Of a stretch of DNA of 64,000 nucleotides, positions 31,063-41,880 are shown piece by piece. Within the stretch, counting starts at the first letter, position 1, and the number at the start of each line of letters is the position of its first letter. The notes under the pieces are model-generated. The model was not told where the DNA came from and did not search any database. It saw only the letters and a list, made by a program, of their open reading frames with translations. The stretch comes from Trachythela sp. YZ-2020 (Eukaryota; Cnidaria; Anthozoa; Malacalcyonacea; Clavulariidae), in NCBI GenBank assembly GCA_016169945.1, contig JADLSH010000231.1, positions 1,240,001 through 1,304,000 on the forward strand, written 5' to 3'. A program made the position numbers and the translations under genes.

Positions 31063-31617
31063 AAATTAAATTGGTTATGCAGCTTAATGTTAGGCATCGT
31101 TCTGATGTGGTATGTCAATTTATGTATGAAGCTGCTCACGAAAGTTACATAAGCTGCTTGTTGCTCTGATTTTGCAATCCTAGACAATGCTGTTCATTGC
31201 AGGGTTCGTACAAAACTTGAAAGTCCTTAAATCTGAGAATATTTGGGAGATATCACTACATTTGACAAAAAGGCACAATATTATCCCACCAATATCTAAG
31301 GTGTACTAGCTCACCGTGCCTCCCACAGAGTTGCAAGATGTTGTCAACCTTGCTTCCTCCGGGTACGATTTTGGGTTTTCTCAACTTTCCTCAAAATAAC
31401 TGTTAATTTTCCGATGAGCGGGCTTTTGCCTGGGTATAGGTTTGCCAGTTGGCTATTGCAGTACTCCAAGTGTGACTGAGTACTGACTGAGTGACTGTTG
31501 CTACTATCACTAGCCTGACTAGTCTAGTACTTACTGCTTTGTAATGCTTGTTCAATGTTTCACTTCCAACCTTCCTCAATGCTACTAAACCTTCCTCATT
31601 GGTGGTACCCGCCACAA
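31063..31617. other. Non-coding stretch
   Basis: No gene is recognised. It includes a repeated CTTCCTCAATGCTACTAAAC-like phrase near 31565-31605. Confidence 0.35.
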
Positions 31618-32092
31618 CCAGTGGCGAAGCCAGCGGTCATGCAGGTCATGCAGGTCATGCAGTGCATGACTAAAACTTTCCCCAAAAATGTTTAAAAATC
31701 AGTTCAGTAAAATTGTCTAAAATAGAATTACGCTTTGTCTTTGCCTTTCTACGTTCCTTTGCCTTTCTTTGCCTTTCTACGTTACATTTTTTTGACATAA
31801 ATCAATGGTCTTTACGCGATATTTTCGCTGAATATTCTCGTATGTTTTTTATTTCGGCTTTGTTGCCTTGGCAACTGAGTAGGGCATGCATATTTTCACA
31901 TGCATGATCGGTTGCGTAATACGAGTGCGTGGAATTGCTGCGTGGTTACCCGCTGCGTGTTTTGGTCATGCATTTTCAGAATTGCATGACTAGCTAATAT
32001 TATTTTATATTAGGTTTCTTGTTTTCTGATTGGCTTACGATGTTTGCGCACGCGCAATGCGGTTGTTTTTGACGCTATGGTCATGCAATTTT
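31618..32092. mobile_element. hAT-like fragment (CAGTGGCGAAGCC end) truncating the LINE
   Basis: The left end CAGTGGCGAAGCCAGC matches the terminus of the complete hAT MITE at 53261-53413. GGTCATGCA words recur across the piece. The LINE reading breaks at about 32090 where this stretch begins, so it interrupts the LINE 3' end. The far terminus is not recognisable. Confidence 0.45.
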
Positions 32093-33990
32093 CAAGCAGC
32101 GCTTTATTATTGATGGTATACGGTGACCAGACTTCACTCGCGTATTCTAGAGATGATCTAACAATGCAGCAGTAGAGCAGTTTCCTTATTTCAACATCTT
32201 TTTTTTCTTTGCAAAGACGGCGAATTAAGCCTAGTTTACGATTCGCTTTTAATGAGATTTCCTCTATATCAGGGCCTTTTTTAACTAATGTACTGGGGGG
32301 GCAAAAGCCCCCCCAGCCCCCATGTTGCCCCCCCAGTAAGCTATTTTTGCCCCCCCAGTGAAGGTCCCTTTTGTCCAAAGTATAAGCCAAAAAGGGAAAA
32401 AAACTGAGTTTAGAGGAAAGTTATTGTATTCTCACAACAAAACCTGGCTCCGTTTAGATGGGATATATAAAAAATTGTCTCTGAAAATGCAGGAAATCAA
32501 GCCACAGAGACTCAAGAATACAAAAATTTTCTGGGGGAGGACCCCCAGACCCCCCTTCGCCTTCCCACACCTGTAATACACCACCTACTTGTTACGTCCC
32601 CTTTCGATTATGGCCCCCCACTGATGATTTCTTAAAAAAGGCCCTGCTCTATATGTCTATTCCATGTCAAGGTATTGGTGACTTTCAGACCAAGGTCAGA
32701 GATTTGATCCACTGGACTCAAAGTGACTGAATTCAATTCATACTGACGTTCGACTTTGTTAACTTTCTTTGATATTTTATAAACTATACATTTCGAGGCA
32801 TTAAAATTCATCATCCAGTCATTACTCCAACGGTTTAATTCGGATAAGTCGGATTGTAATTTCCTATGATCCGTCTCATTTTTTATAGTCCTAAATAGTT
32901 TAGAATCATCGGCAAACGACGCTATTGGAGAGTGATTGATTGTGTAATTTGGCAAATCGTTAATGTAAGCTAAAAATAACAAGGGTCCAAGATTGGATCC
33001 CTGAGGTACTCCTGATGTTACAGCAAGCCAATCTGAGTATGTACCTTCCACTACAACTCTTTGTCTTCTCCCATCCAAATAGCTCTTTAGCCAGTTTATC
33101 AGCTTGCCTTCTATTCCGAACAGTCTAAGTTTATCGATTAAATAGACATGTGATACTTTGTCGAAGGCTTTAGCTAGGTCTAGAAAGATAATGTCCACCT
33201 CCAGACCTTTACTTAATGATTCTAATATATCTTGATAAACAAGTTGTTGTAGATCTTCCACTTCTAAAGCCATGTTGTAGATAGTAAAATTGGGGAGACG
33301 CATTTTTCAAAAACCTTGGAAAGGATACAGAGCAATGAGATGGGACGGTAGTTGTTTACTAACGTAGGATCCTCTTGTTTATGAAGTGGAAACAAGTTCG
33401 CCGTTTTCCATTTTGGGGGAAAACAGCTGTCAGTCAGAGATCGGTTGAATAGCTTAGCTATTGATGGACTAATTTCCAGGGCCACCTCTTTTAATAATCT
33501 TCCAGGGATGCTGTCTGGGCCACTAGCTTTGTTAGGATCTATATTTCTGAGAGCCTCGTACACTTCGGTAGTCGTCAATTCGAACTCAGATAGGCTATGC
33601 GGAGACTTCTATGTGTTGTCCTGTGGCAAGTGTTCATCATCGTCTTGGACAAAAACTGATTGAAAGTACTCATTAAGCAAGTTAGCTTTTTCCATGGGAT
33701 CTGAAATATATGTCTGCCCGTCTCGCAAGAAATTTGGACAAGTTGAATTTTTGGTGATAGATTTGACGTATTTCCAAAAGCGTTTTGGGTTATCACATAA
33801 ATGTGACTTCAGCTGTGACACATAAATGTGACTTCAGCTCTGATATTCAATCAATTTCTTCATTTCACTGACAAATTTCTTTCCTACAGTTCCACATGGT
33901 AACATAAATACGTTCCTTCTCCAAAGTACAATTTCGTCATATATTTCATCAATTTTATGCATGGGCAATATATTCTTTTGCATGATTTAC
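32093..33990 (-). pseudogene. Jockey/CR1-like LINE reverse transcriptase, broken
   Basis: From right to left: the linker before RT (FWKYVKSITKN, ANLLNEYFQSVF at 33821-33609), then ALRNIDPNKASGPDSIP (33578-33264 frame), RT motif A FLDLAKAFDKVSHVYL, motif B TSGVPQGSNLGPLLFL, motif C ASFADDSKLFRT (33303-32632 frame), and after the inserted hAT MITE the C-terminal segment (NRKLGLIRRLCKEKKDV, SSLEYASEVWSPYT; 32269-32093). The order and spacing are those of non-LTR retrotransposon ORF2. Frameshifts lie near 33290 and 33590. The endonuclease domain that would precede the linker is absent, so the copy is 5'-truncated, as is usual for LINEs. Confidence 0.88.
32270..32646. mobile_element. hAT MITE, copy 2 (8-bp TSD CTCTATAT), inside LINE
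   Basis: 377 bp, TIRs CAGGGCCTTTTTTAA / TTAAAAAAGGCCCTG, with flanking CTCTATAT at 32262-32269 and 32647-32654. About as long as, and nearly identical to, 6357-6732. The LINE reading continues across once the element and one TSD copy are removed. Confidence 0.95.
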
Positions 33991-34026
33991 CCATATTCTA
34001 GGGCTAGGACGTGAGTTGGTTGCATA

Positions 34027-34260
34027 TCTCTCGACAGTGATTATATAGAAGCTGCCAGTACACCTATAATTAGACCAATTTCTCTCGACAGTGATTATAT
34101 AGAAGCTGCCAGTACACCTATAATTAGACCAATTTCTCTCGACAGTGATTATATAGAAGCTGCCAGTACACCTATAATTAGACCAATTTCTCTCGACAGT
34201 GATTATATAGAAGCTGCCAGTGCAGTTATTATAGGTAATTGTAGATCAATTATAATTAGA
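34027..34260. repeat. 54-bp minisatellite
   Basis: Four tandem units starting TCTCTCGACAGTGATTATAT, about 54 bp each, nearly identical. Confidence 0.92.
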
Positions 34261-34615
34261 CCAATTTGTCTCGGCAGTGATTATATATAGAAACTGCCAG
34301 TGCACCTATAATTAGATGAACTAGTCTTCAGCAGTGATTATATAGTGCACTTATTAGGTAATTGTAGATCAATTATAATTAGATGAACTAGTCTTCAGCA
34401 GTGATTATATAGTGCACTTATTAGGTAATTGTAGATCAATTATAATTAGATGAACTAGTCTCGGCAGTGATTATATTGAATCTGCCAGTGCACTTATTAT
34501 AGGTAATTGTAGATCAACTATAATTAGACCAATTTGTCTCGGCAGTGATTATATATAGAAGCTGCCAGTGCGCTTATTATAGGCAGTTGTAGATCAATTA
34601 TCCCCGAGCCGGCGC
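34261..34615. repeat. Related longer-unit minisatellite (~67-100 bp)
   Basis: Variants of the same word set (GCAGTGATTATAT, GTAGATCAATTATAATTAGA) with insertions, including two exact copies of a 67-bp unit at 34329-34460. A further unit is at 35990-36080, beyond an unrelated insertion. Confidence 0.85.
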
Positions 34616-35975
34616 GAAGCGCGTGCGAGGGTACTAATTCCGCTCGGATATTTACGCCCGGTATGTGAAAACATTGTGGAATGCAAAGTCGCCTGCCATT
34701 TTGTTTTGTCAAGGACGGCACGGGACTCGACCTTTTGGTAAGTTAAGCGCATGCGCAAGTTAAAATCGAGAGAAAACTGGTAACTAGCAACATCATGATT
34801 GGCTAAGACAACGATTTTGTTTTTATATGTATTCGTCAGAAAAATAACTGCCATCTTGGCATTTCTTTTGGCATTGATATGACTTTTTTCAAGTCGGGAC
34901 ATATTAATTCAGACAAATATTAAGTCTCCAAAACAAGGTAAATGAAATTTTTTTAGAGGACTTTCACTTACTAAAGTCAATAGCAAAAGAAATCAGTCGA
35001 AAGGCTGAGAAACGAGAGGATTTTCGAGTTTTAAAGCGTTTTAAAAACGGGTAAGTGTTTATTTTGCATGCTTGCTTTTGCAGTTTTGCCGTCAATTGGC
35101 ATGCACTACAGTTTGTGGTTTTGAAAATGCGTAGTTTATCCTGTGGTCAATAACAACATTGACTAATCTTAAAAATTGTTTTCGTATGAATTCAAATACG
35201 TTATATAGAATAAGAAATAACATATTTAATCTCAAAAATTAACTTCATAGTATAAAAATGCTGTTAAAAAAACAGTTGAAGTTTTATGACAATTTCGAAA
35301 CGTTTTGTGAGACGTTTTTAAGATTGAATTCCCCACAACTTATTTACTGCGCGGTCCGTACGTAAACTCTATTTTTGTATTATTTTTTTGAAAAAAACAA
35401 CAGTTTTTTTGCAAATCGAAGTAGTTTCTCCTTTGTAACTGGCTAAAAAAGATCACAGAAGGAAAACTAGGAGGAAAACATATCTTTGTCACTGAAGTAA
35501 GTTAATTAAAGCAAGTTTTCTCAGTGTTTTGTTCAAACAGCGAAAATATTTGTTTTTTTGTCAGTCGTATAAGGCGTATATTATATAAGCTAGTTTGTGC
35601 AAAACGTTTATGAGAGCCATGAAAATATGGGATAAGATAAGCTATCGTGCAGGTTTTAACAGCTATTCAAGTTTTTTTCTATTTTCGTGAACTTATTTTG
35701 AACTTTGGCCGTTGTGAAATCAATCACATTTGATGGCGTAGGCACTGTTATTTTGGCTTCACTTTTCAGTACCAGTTATCGTTCCAGGTAACCAAATTGA
35801 GTTCACTATCACTATTTTGCCATTTTGTACAAAAAATAAAAGAAATATACGGCCGGTTGCGTGTTACCATGGTTACAGTGATCAACTCAGTACTTCGTGT
35901 TACAATAACTTTTGGGGAGTATAATTGCTTGGGTTCTAATGGGCGAGGGGGTTCTGCATGCATGTATTTCTAGTA
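34603..35975. other. Unique 1.37-kb insertion splitting the minisatellite
   Basis: The stretch between two blocks of the minisatellite starts with a GC-rich hairpin-like phrase (CCGGCGCGAAGCGCGTGCGA) and is otherwise AT-rich. It contains no convincing coding region and no clear inverted termini, so its identity as a mobile element is a guess from position. Confidence 0.4.
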
Positions 35976-35989
35976 ATTAGATTAACTTA

Positions 35990-36080
35990 GGTCTCGGCAG
36001 TGATTATATAGAAGCTGCCAGTACACTTATTAGGTAACTGTAGATCAATTACAATCAGATAAACTAATCTCAGCAGCGAT
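35990..36080. repeat. Outlying unit of the GCAGTGATTATAT minisatellite
   Basis: One to two units (TCGGCAGTGATTATATAGAA, GTAGATCAATTACAATCAGA) matching 34261-34615. Confidence 0.8.
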
Positions 36081-37100
36081 TATACGAATAGAATGAATAG
36101 ATCAGAAGAAGATGCGGAGTGGTAGAGTCATTGCAGATAAGATGGAAGAAGCAAGCCTTGTAGCAAGAGATGAAACGCAACCAGTCCAGAACATTGTGCA
36201 AATGGAGATAAAAGAAATGAAGAGATGAACGCTGAGTGGTTGAAAGGAACTTTCCAATACAAATATAGGATTATGTTAACTGAACATCCCCGTCCTTCTA
36301 GTTTTCTAATGCTTCATACCAAAATATTCAATTGTTAGGTTTTTCGGCATTTAACAAATCAAAATTTCACAGTTTTTAAAAAATGTGTACAATGTAGAAT
36401 CTACAAGAGATTTAAAATATCTTGGTGGATCAGAAGATGAAAAGTTCAATACAAAGCCAGACTATTGGATGGAGGGTGACGTTCGCGATCTGCTGACGAA
36501 AGTCAACTGAGATGAAAGGGATGATCTGAAGTGAAGTTGCTGCTCAGAAATAATTCTCAAGAAATCGTGCACGAATGAAGAAATCTGGAAATATTTACAA
36601 TTGCATTGGAGAGTATGGTGTTAATTTAACAACAAATATCACATGTTTCGCTCCAGAAAGTAAAAATTAAGTTTATGGATTATATATACACCAAGTCAAC
36701 TAGAGAAAAAGTATAAAGTCACGCAATGGTTGTAAATATATAAATTAGATGTTTAAAAATTGTAAATAAAGCCATTGTATATCCTAGCTATTTGGGGGTG
36801 TAAGCGGAATAATGAATAATGGATAACAGATCGGAAAAGTAAATGGATATTGAATATTTGTGTTAAAAAACAGGAATGATGCATAACGGATATATTGTGG
36901 AAAGGAATAGAGAATAATGAAAACTAAAAAAATGAATGAATAATTCGAAAAATATGACAAATAATGAATGATTTGGAAATACGTATAATGAATAACTGAG
37001 TCACAATTATTCCGCTTCCACTCCCTATATTCACTGATATTCTAAATACCTTCTATATATATGAACTGATTTCAATATTTTGGCACAGTCGTTCATGCGT
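36081..37100. other. Non-coding stretch
   Basis: No gene is seen; 36800-37015 is rich in ATAATGAATAA-type words. Confidence 0.4.
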
Positions 37101-37104
37101 AGTT

Positions 37105-37265
37105 CGTGTAGTTCTGCTGCCTGAGGGTTTTTCTCCGAGTACTCCGGTTTCCCTCGCGTTTCTCTCGTGACATGAAAGTTTCATGTTTAGGCAGTTTCTG
37201 TTTGGCTACACGGTATGTTAGGTACCGGTCGTATTATTTTTCATCCGGCCACAGTGATGCTATTC
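37105..37265 (+). mobile_element. SINE fragment, plus orientation
   Basis: It carries GGGTTTTTCTCCGAGTACTC and CCGGTTTCC, the same core as the SINEs at 12-22 kb but in the opposite orientation. Confidence 0.55.
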
Positions 37266-37559
37266 AAAGTTACAACAAGACCTCTATTTATATGACTTGG
37301 TATCTACAGGCAAGAAAAATAAACAAAAACAAAAAAGAGTGATCATGTTTGGAATCATGAAATGGTTATTGGGTTATAAATTCCTAATTCGCTCTTTGTT
37401 TCTTAAAAAAAATTATTAATCCTTTGGCATTAGTACATTTACGTTAATTACGTATTTCTTAAAAAAATTATTAACCCTTTCATGGCCGTAGTACATTTTC
37501 GTATTCCTCTAGTATGTGATGGGACGTAACGGCCGGTAAATGTTCCACGGATGCGGTCG

Positions 37560-37655
37560 CCAAAAACCGATAATAACCTCGTTATCTAATATTCACCTTG
37601 CGCTACGGTGCTAGGTCGTCAAAAACCGATAATAACCTCGTTATCTTCCCAACCT
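37560..37655. repeat. Short direct repeat AAAAACCGATAATAACCTCG
   Basis: The phrase CAAAAACCGATAATAACCTC, followed by GTTATCT, occurs at about 37561 and 37619. Confidence 0.8.
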
Positions 37656-37678
37656 TCTTTGTCATCATAGACAAAGGT

Positions 37679-37883
37679 TAAATGTACAATATGAGCGCCA
37701 AAAGAATGATGGGAATAATCATAGTTTTAAATAAGCTTAACACATCAGCAGATCGTGGGAATACAAATATAGTATCTCAGTAGCCATTTGTATTCCCACG
37801 AGGCTACTGATGTGTTAAACTTATTTAAAACTATGATTATTCCCATAATTCATTTAGGCTTTAGCGCTCATATTGTACATTTG
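37679..37883. repeat. 205-bp foldback (AAATGTACAATATGAGCGCC)
   Basis: Arms of about 90 bp: AAATGTACAATATGAGCGCC..GTGGGAATACAAAT against the inverse at 37787-37883, with a loop of only about 18 bases. Confidence 0.88.
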
Positions 37884-38070
37884 ACTGTTGTCTGCATGTG
37901 ACAACCTTAATTGAAATAGCTGCATGTGTACAATTCAATATACACTATAAAATACAAAATATGGTCGAATGATAAAGTCTATACTACCATAACAATAAGT
38001 TTATATCGAACTGAATTGCTGAAAGATTAAACGTTTTGAGACTTCTGGCGCAAAACCAAAGCTGATTATA

Positions 38071-39116
38071 TCACAGGCGGCCCAATCTTGGATAGAGTTG
38101 TATTTATAGTATACTATATAAAGATTAAAAATATGTGATGAAAATATATATTTTAAATAAAATTTACTTGCCTAATTGTTGTTTGTGTTCTCCTTTTATC
38201 CCTACTTTGTTGAGCTTAATATTCATCATAAGTTTTTGCTTGATGTCTGGGGCCCACGCCGAATACTTAATAGGAGTTAAAGGCTGATTATTCTCAGCCC
38301 CGATCCGTCGAGACAAACATGTCAATACGAATATTCTCCCTCTTAAATTGCTTTATTCTCCAAGAAAATTCGCAGCATGTAAAACAAACACCAATTTTTG
38401 ATCAATAGAAATCAAAATCCCCACTCTATTGAATTGACAACGACCGAAAATGGACACATCGGCGGCTTGGCCACTTACCGTTGAGATTTGCAGGGGGGGG
38501 TGCGACGACAACATCTTGATTTATAGTCTTTTTGAATATCAGATTTTGAAAAATGTAAACAATCGCATGTGCGGTCGTGATTGGCTGGCTGTAACCGGAA
38601 ATATCTGTTTGGTATTTGCATGCTGTGCGCTGATTGGCATCGCATCCCCCTGGAAATCTCAACGGTAGAAGAGGCCAGGTTGCCAAGCTGCGGATGTGTC
38701 CATTTTCGGTCGTTGTCAGTTCAATAGAGTGGGGATTTTGATTTCTATTGATAAAAAAATGGTTTAAAAATTGAGTATTGTTATATTGTTCTACATGCTG
38801 CGAATTTTCTTGGAGCTAGAATAAAGCAATTTAAGAGGGAGAATATTCGTATTGGCATGTTTGTCTCGACGGATCGGGGCTGAGAATAATCAGCCTTTAA
38901 CTCCTATTAAGTATTCGGCGTGGGTCGCAGACATCAAGCAAAAACTTTCGATGAATTCATAGCTCAACAAAGTAGGGATAAAAGGAGAACACAAACAACA
39001 ATTAGGCAAGTAAATTTTATTTAAAATATATATTTTCATCACATATTTTTACCATAATACAATCTTTATATAGTATACTATAAATACAACTCTACCCAAG
39101 ATTGGACCGCCTGTGA
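38071..39116. mobile_element. 1,046-bp foldback element with TA target site
   Basis: Arms of about 430 bp, inverse and nearly identical (TCACAGGCGG...; left 38071-38500, right 38650-39116), around a centre of about 150 bp. TA flanks both ends (38069-38070, 39117-39118), as for Tc1/mariner. It has no convincing coding region; the 86-codon minus-strand frame 38686-38426 spans arm and centre and is likely incidental. It lies in what would be the first intron of the gene whose exon 1 is at 39136-39323. Confidence 0.85.
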
Positions 39117-39135
39117 TAAGATTAAATCAATTTAC

Positions 39136-39323
39136 CTAGGTTGTGTAGAACTGCAATTAATAGCAGACAGATCGAGTATGTCTTGACCACAGTTGAATTT
39201 ACAACGTGATTTGTTTTCTCTGATGCATATCACGTCCTCTGATACTTCAGCAAAATATGAAGATGAAATCAAACTAAGTATGCATATGTAAAGAACGACA
39301 ATATGTAAGAAATCCATCCACAA
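39136..39323 (-). CDS. Exon 1 of a secreted/membrane MRH-like protein (gene B)
   Basis: The minus-strand ATG at 39323 opens 62 codons with a hydrophobic signal-peptide core (HIVVLYICILSLISSSYF), then a cysteine-bearing segment (VICIRENKSRCKF, CGQDILDLSAI). It ends CCTAG|GTAAATTG, a good donor leaving phase 2. Length, signal peptide, the C..C-x-DL pattern and the donor phase all mirror the exon at 49379-49557, so the two are likely paralogs. The CxF..DILDLS pattern fits the first strand of an MRH domain; that is inference. Downstream exons would lie left of the 1-kb foldback; I could not find them, so the gene may extend far or be truncated. Confidence 0.5.
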
Positions 39324-39329
39324 CTAAAC

Positions 39330-39925
39330 TTGAAAAACATACTTGCTCATTGCTATGCGTACTTTGCGCATAAAAAGAGCCGATTGTTGTTAGTCAGGTC
39401 ATTGAACCGTGTCGAAACCGTGAGATGATAATTAACCACTTTATACAACAAGAATATTGATTTCAATAGAGCACACAAACGACAAAAGAGATACAGACTG
39501 TTTCACGTCGTCGAACATGACTTGCTCACGACAGTTATGACCAAATGGAATCCAGCTTTAACCCTAAATATATTGAGGTATAGGTTGCTGTAAATAGTGA
39601 ATTTTAATTAACATGGTGACTTTACAATACTATACATCAGATTGCAGAAATTATAGATTGTGCCACATCAACTACTACGATATCCTGCATCTTTCCAATG
39701 TACGCATAGGTCGATCTTCATCACTTCCTTTCTTCAGTTCCTCTAATATCCTAATTATTTTCCTTGTCTTATTACTTTTCCATATATTCTTCCTGCCATT
39801 ACTCCATCCCATTACCGACTTTTTATCTCAATTATTCAATAAAAGTAATCTAATTTAATGTGTCTAAGAGACTCATTTTCAACCTAAAAATATATGCCTA
39901 GCCCCGTGAGAAATCGTCTTAACTT
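39330..39925. other. Intergenic, non-coding
   Basis: Likely includes the promoter of gene B (exon 1 at 39323). No other gene is seen. Confidence 0.4.
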
Positions 39926-39929
39926 GAAC

Positions 39930-40860
39930 ATTCAACAACAACAACAAAGATTTATTTAGCACTCTTACTTACAATTTGTCAAATTACTTAGGAAATAAAC
40001 ATTACACACAGTGCAGACCACCTGTAATAACCATAAAGGGCTTTTCGAGACAGGTGGCCATTAATTAACAATACAATAATTTAATCCAGAATAACGACAC
40101 AAAGTAGATTATTAAAATACAATTATAACGACAAAAATATAACACAATACACAGAAAACAGACTCTAGTTACAATTCGCAAAATAGGGTAGTCTTGGCAT
40201 ATCAACGACCAACTGCTGCCTAGCATAAGAAGTGACAACAATTAGCCATCATATCCATAAATTATTTGACGTTTTAGATTAGCTACATTTAAACGAAACT
40301 CTGCTTAAAGACTTTCCACGTTTGCATTCCACGTTTTTGGACCAATAAACCTAATATTAAATTTTCCATAGTTAGTCCAAGCTTGAGGAAGCGAAAAAGT
40401 AGATTTAGAAGCTAAACCAGTATTATAGTAGTGATGCCTGGAACTAACCGAGGTAAAAAAATCGTTAAATTTTCAGGAAGATTGCCATTGTTGTATTGAT
40501 GCATGAATAATGCAGTATTTAAATAGACAACATCAGGCAGTTTTAGCAAGTTCAATCTCTTAAAGAGAGGTGAAGTGTGTGCCCGAAAATCAGAAAATGT
40601 TATAATTCGTACAGCTTTTTTTTGCAAGGTCACTAAAGGTAGGATATTTGATTTGTAAGTGTTTCCCCATATCAAGACCCCATATGAAAGAAACGGAATA
40701 ATATATTTGTACTAGGATTTTGATAAGAATAAAATGTCTGAGCTTCAACAAAATCCCAATACTTCTTGATATTTTTCTTGATAATTCATAGACATGATCT
40801 TTCCAATTTAGATGCCCTTTTAATATCATCTCAGAGTGTATCACTTTGACATTATAATGA
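39930..40860 (-). pseudogene. LINE (L2/CR1-like) 3' fragment with (TTG)n tail
   Basis: On the minus strand, 40844-40590 and 40675-40412 are collinear parts of an ORF2 C-terminus: HLNWKDHVYELSRKISRSIG, then MIWGNTYKSNILPLVTLQKK and AVRIITFSDFRAHTSPLFKR. Shifted frames continue to about 40270 (HHYNTRLASKS-like). The element ends near 39935 in TTGTTGTTGTTG (minus sense), the microsatellite-type tail usual for CR1/L2 LINEs. The 5' truncation removes the RT motifs. Confidence 0.82.
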
Positions 40861-41255
40861 AAACAGTGATAAAATTATTTTATCGAATATAACGCTAATA
40901 TCGTACGATTTATATGCAAAGCCTTCCATGCACGCCAAACTGTTCATCAATGGAGTACTGGATGCACAAATGCACTAGTCGTTTCCATATAATTTGTTTT
41001 TAAAAGTCACCCATCAGGTTATGTCAAATTTTCTAAGGTGTTTCTGTTACAGTCAGTCATGCATCAGTTTATCAAACTGGTCCAGAGACTGGTGTTGAGA
41101 GGGCATTCTGTCAAAATAAGAGAAAAAATAAAGAAATAGTTCTTAAACAAATTTCTAAACTACAGTACAGTAGATCCGGCCTTGATTTTGCACAGGTTTA
41201 AAACATTACAAATGCTGGAAGCGCGACCAGGATTATTCATATTAATTTTTTGAGG
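40861..41255. other. Non-coding stretch
   Basis: No gene is recognised. It may hold the 3' end of gene A. Confidence 0.35.
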
Positions 41256-41261
41256 CGTTTT

Positions 41262-41401
41262 CTGATCGTAATATTTATTTTAACACGAGCTTTTGACTGC
41301 AAGTCTGCAGTCTTCGACAGGTAAAGCAATAAAGTCGGTCAAGACTGCAGACTGGCAGTCGAAAGCTCGTATTAAAATAAATATTTACGATCAGAGAACG
41401 T
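41262..41401. repeat. Foldback (TGATCGTAATATTTATTTTA)
   Basis: TCTGATCGTAATATTTATTT..CGAGCTTTTGACTG at the left pairs with CAGTCGAAAGCTCG..AAATAAATATTTACGATCAGA at the right, around GTAAAGCAATAAAGTC. Confidence 0.85.
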
Positions 41402-41436
41402 CTCAAAAAATTAGTATTGAAACCTGTGGTACAAAC

Positions 41437-41563
41437 CTGGACATGAACTCGTGGGACAGATTCATAATCTTCATTTTCTTCTTCTTCAATAAGTAAACCT
41501 CTCTTTCGTTTCATAACGATCTTGTAAGCAACATAAGAACCAATAGCAAGAATAATCACAAAT
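41437..41563 (-). CDS. Gene A exon: transmembrane helix end and acidic cytoplasmic tail
   Basis: Acceptor TTTTCTTTAG|ATTTGTG and donor CCAG|GTTTGT. The first base completes the codon left open by the 41881-42680 exon (GG|A, Gly), giving 42 further codons: FVIILAIGSYVAYKIV completes a membrane helix, MKRKRG is a stop-transfer signal, then EEEENEDYESVPRVHVQ. The acidic tyrosine-containing tail could be a sorting signal (inference). At least one more exon should follow to the left; without splicing at 41436 the frame would read into a foldback. Confidence 0.78.
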
Positions 41564-41880
41564 CTAAAGAAAATTGGAAAATAGAGAGAAGTCAAAGCTT
41601 TGTGACCCCTGAGAGGAAAATAAGATGTGGTTAAACAGATAGCAGCTGACAACTGACCACATATTTTAAACGATAGCTGGCAAACGATAGAAAATGCAAC
41701 TTAGAACTAACATCTTACAAAAGACCTTACTGAAAGCTGATAATTCACAATTGGCATAAGTTTTAACTCAGTCAACTGACGACTCGGACCAGAGTATATT
41801 GCATTCAGAACACTCTTGCTGTATCGTAGGTACGATAACTCTTGCCTAATTCTGAGAAAGAGACATTTACAAAGTCTTAC

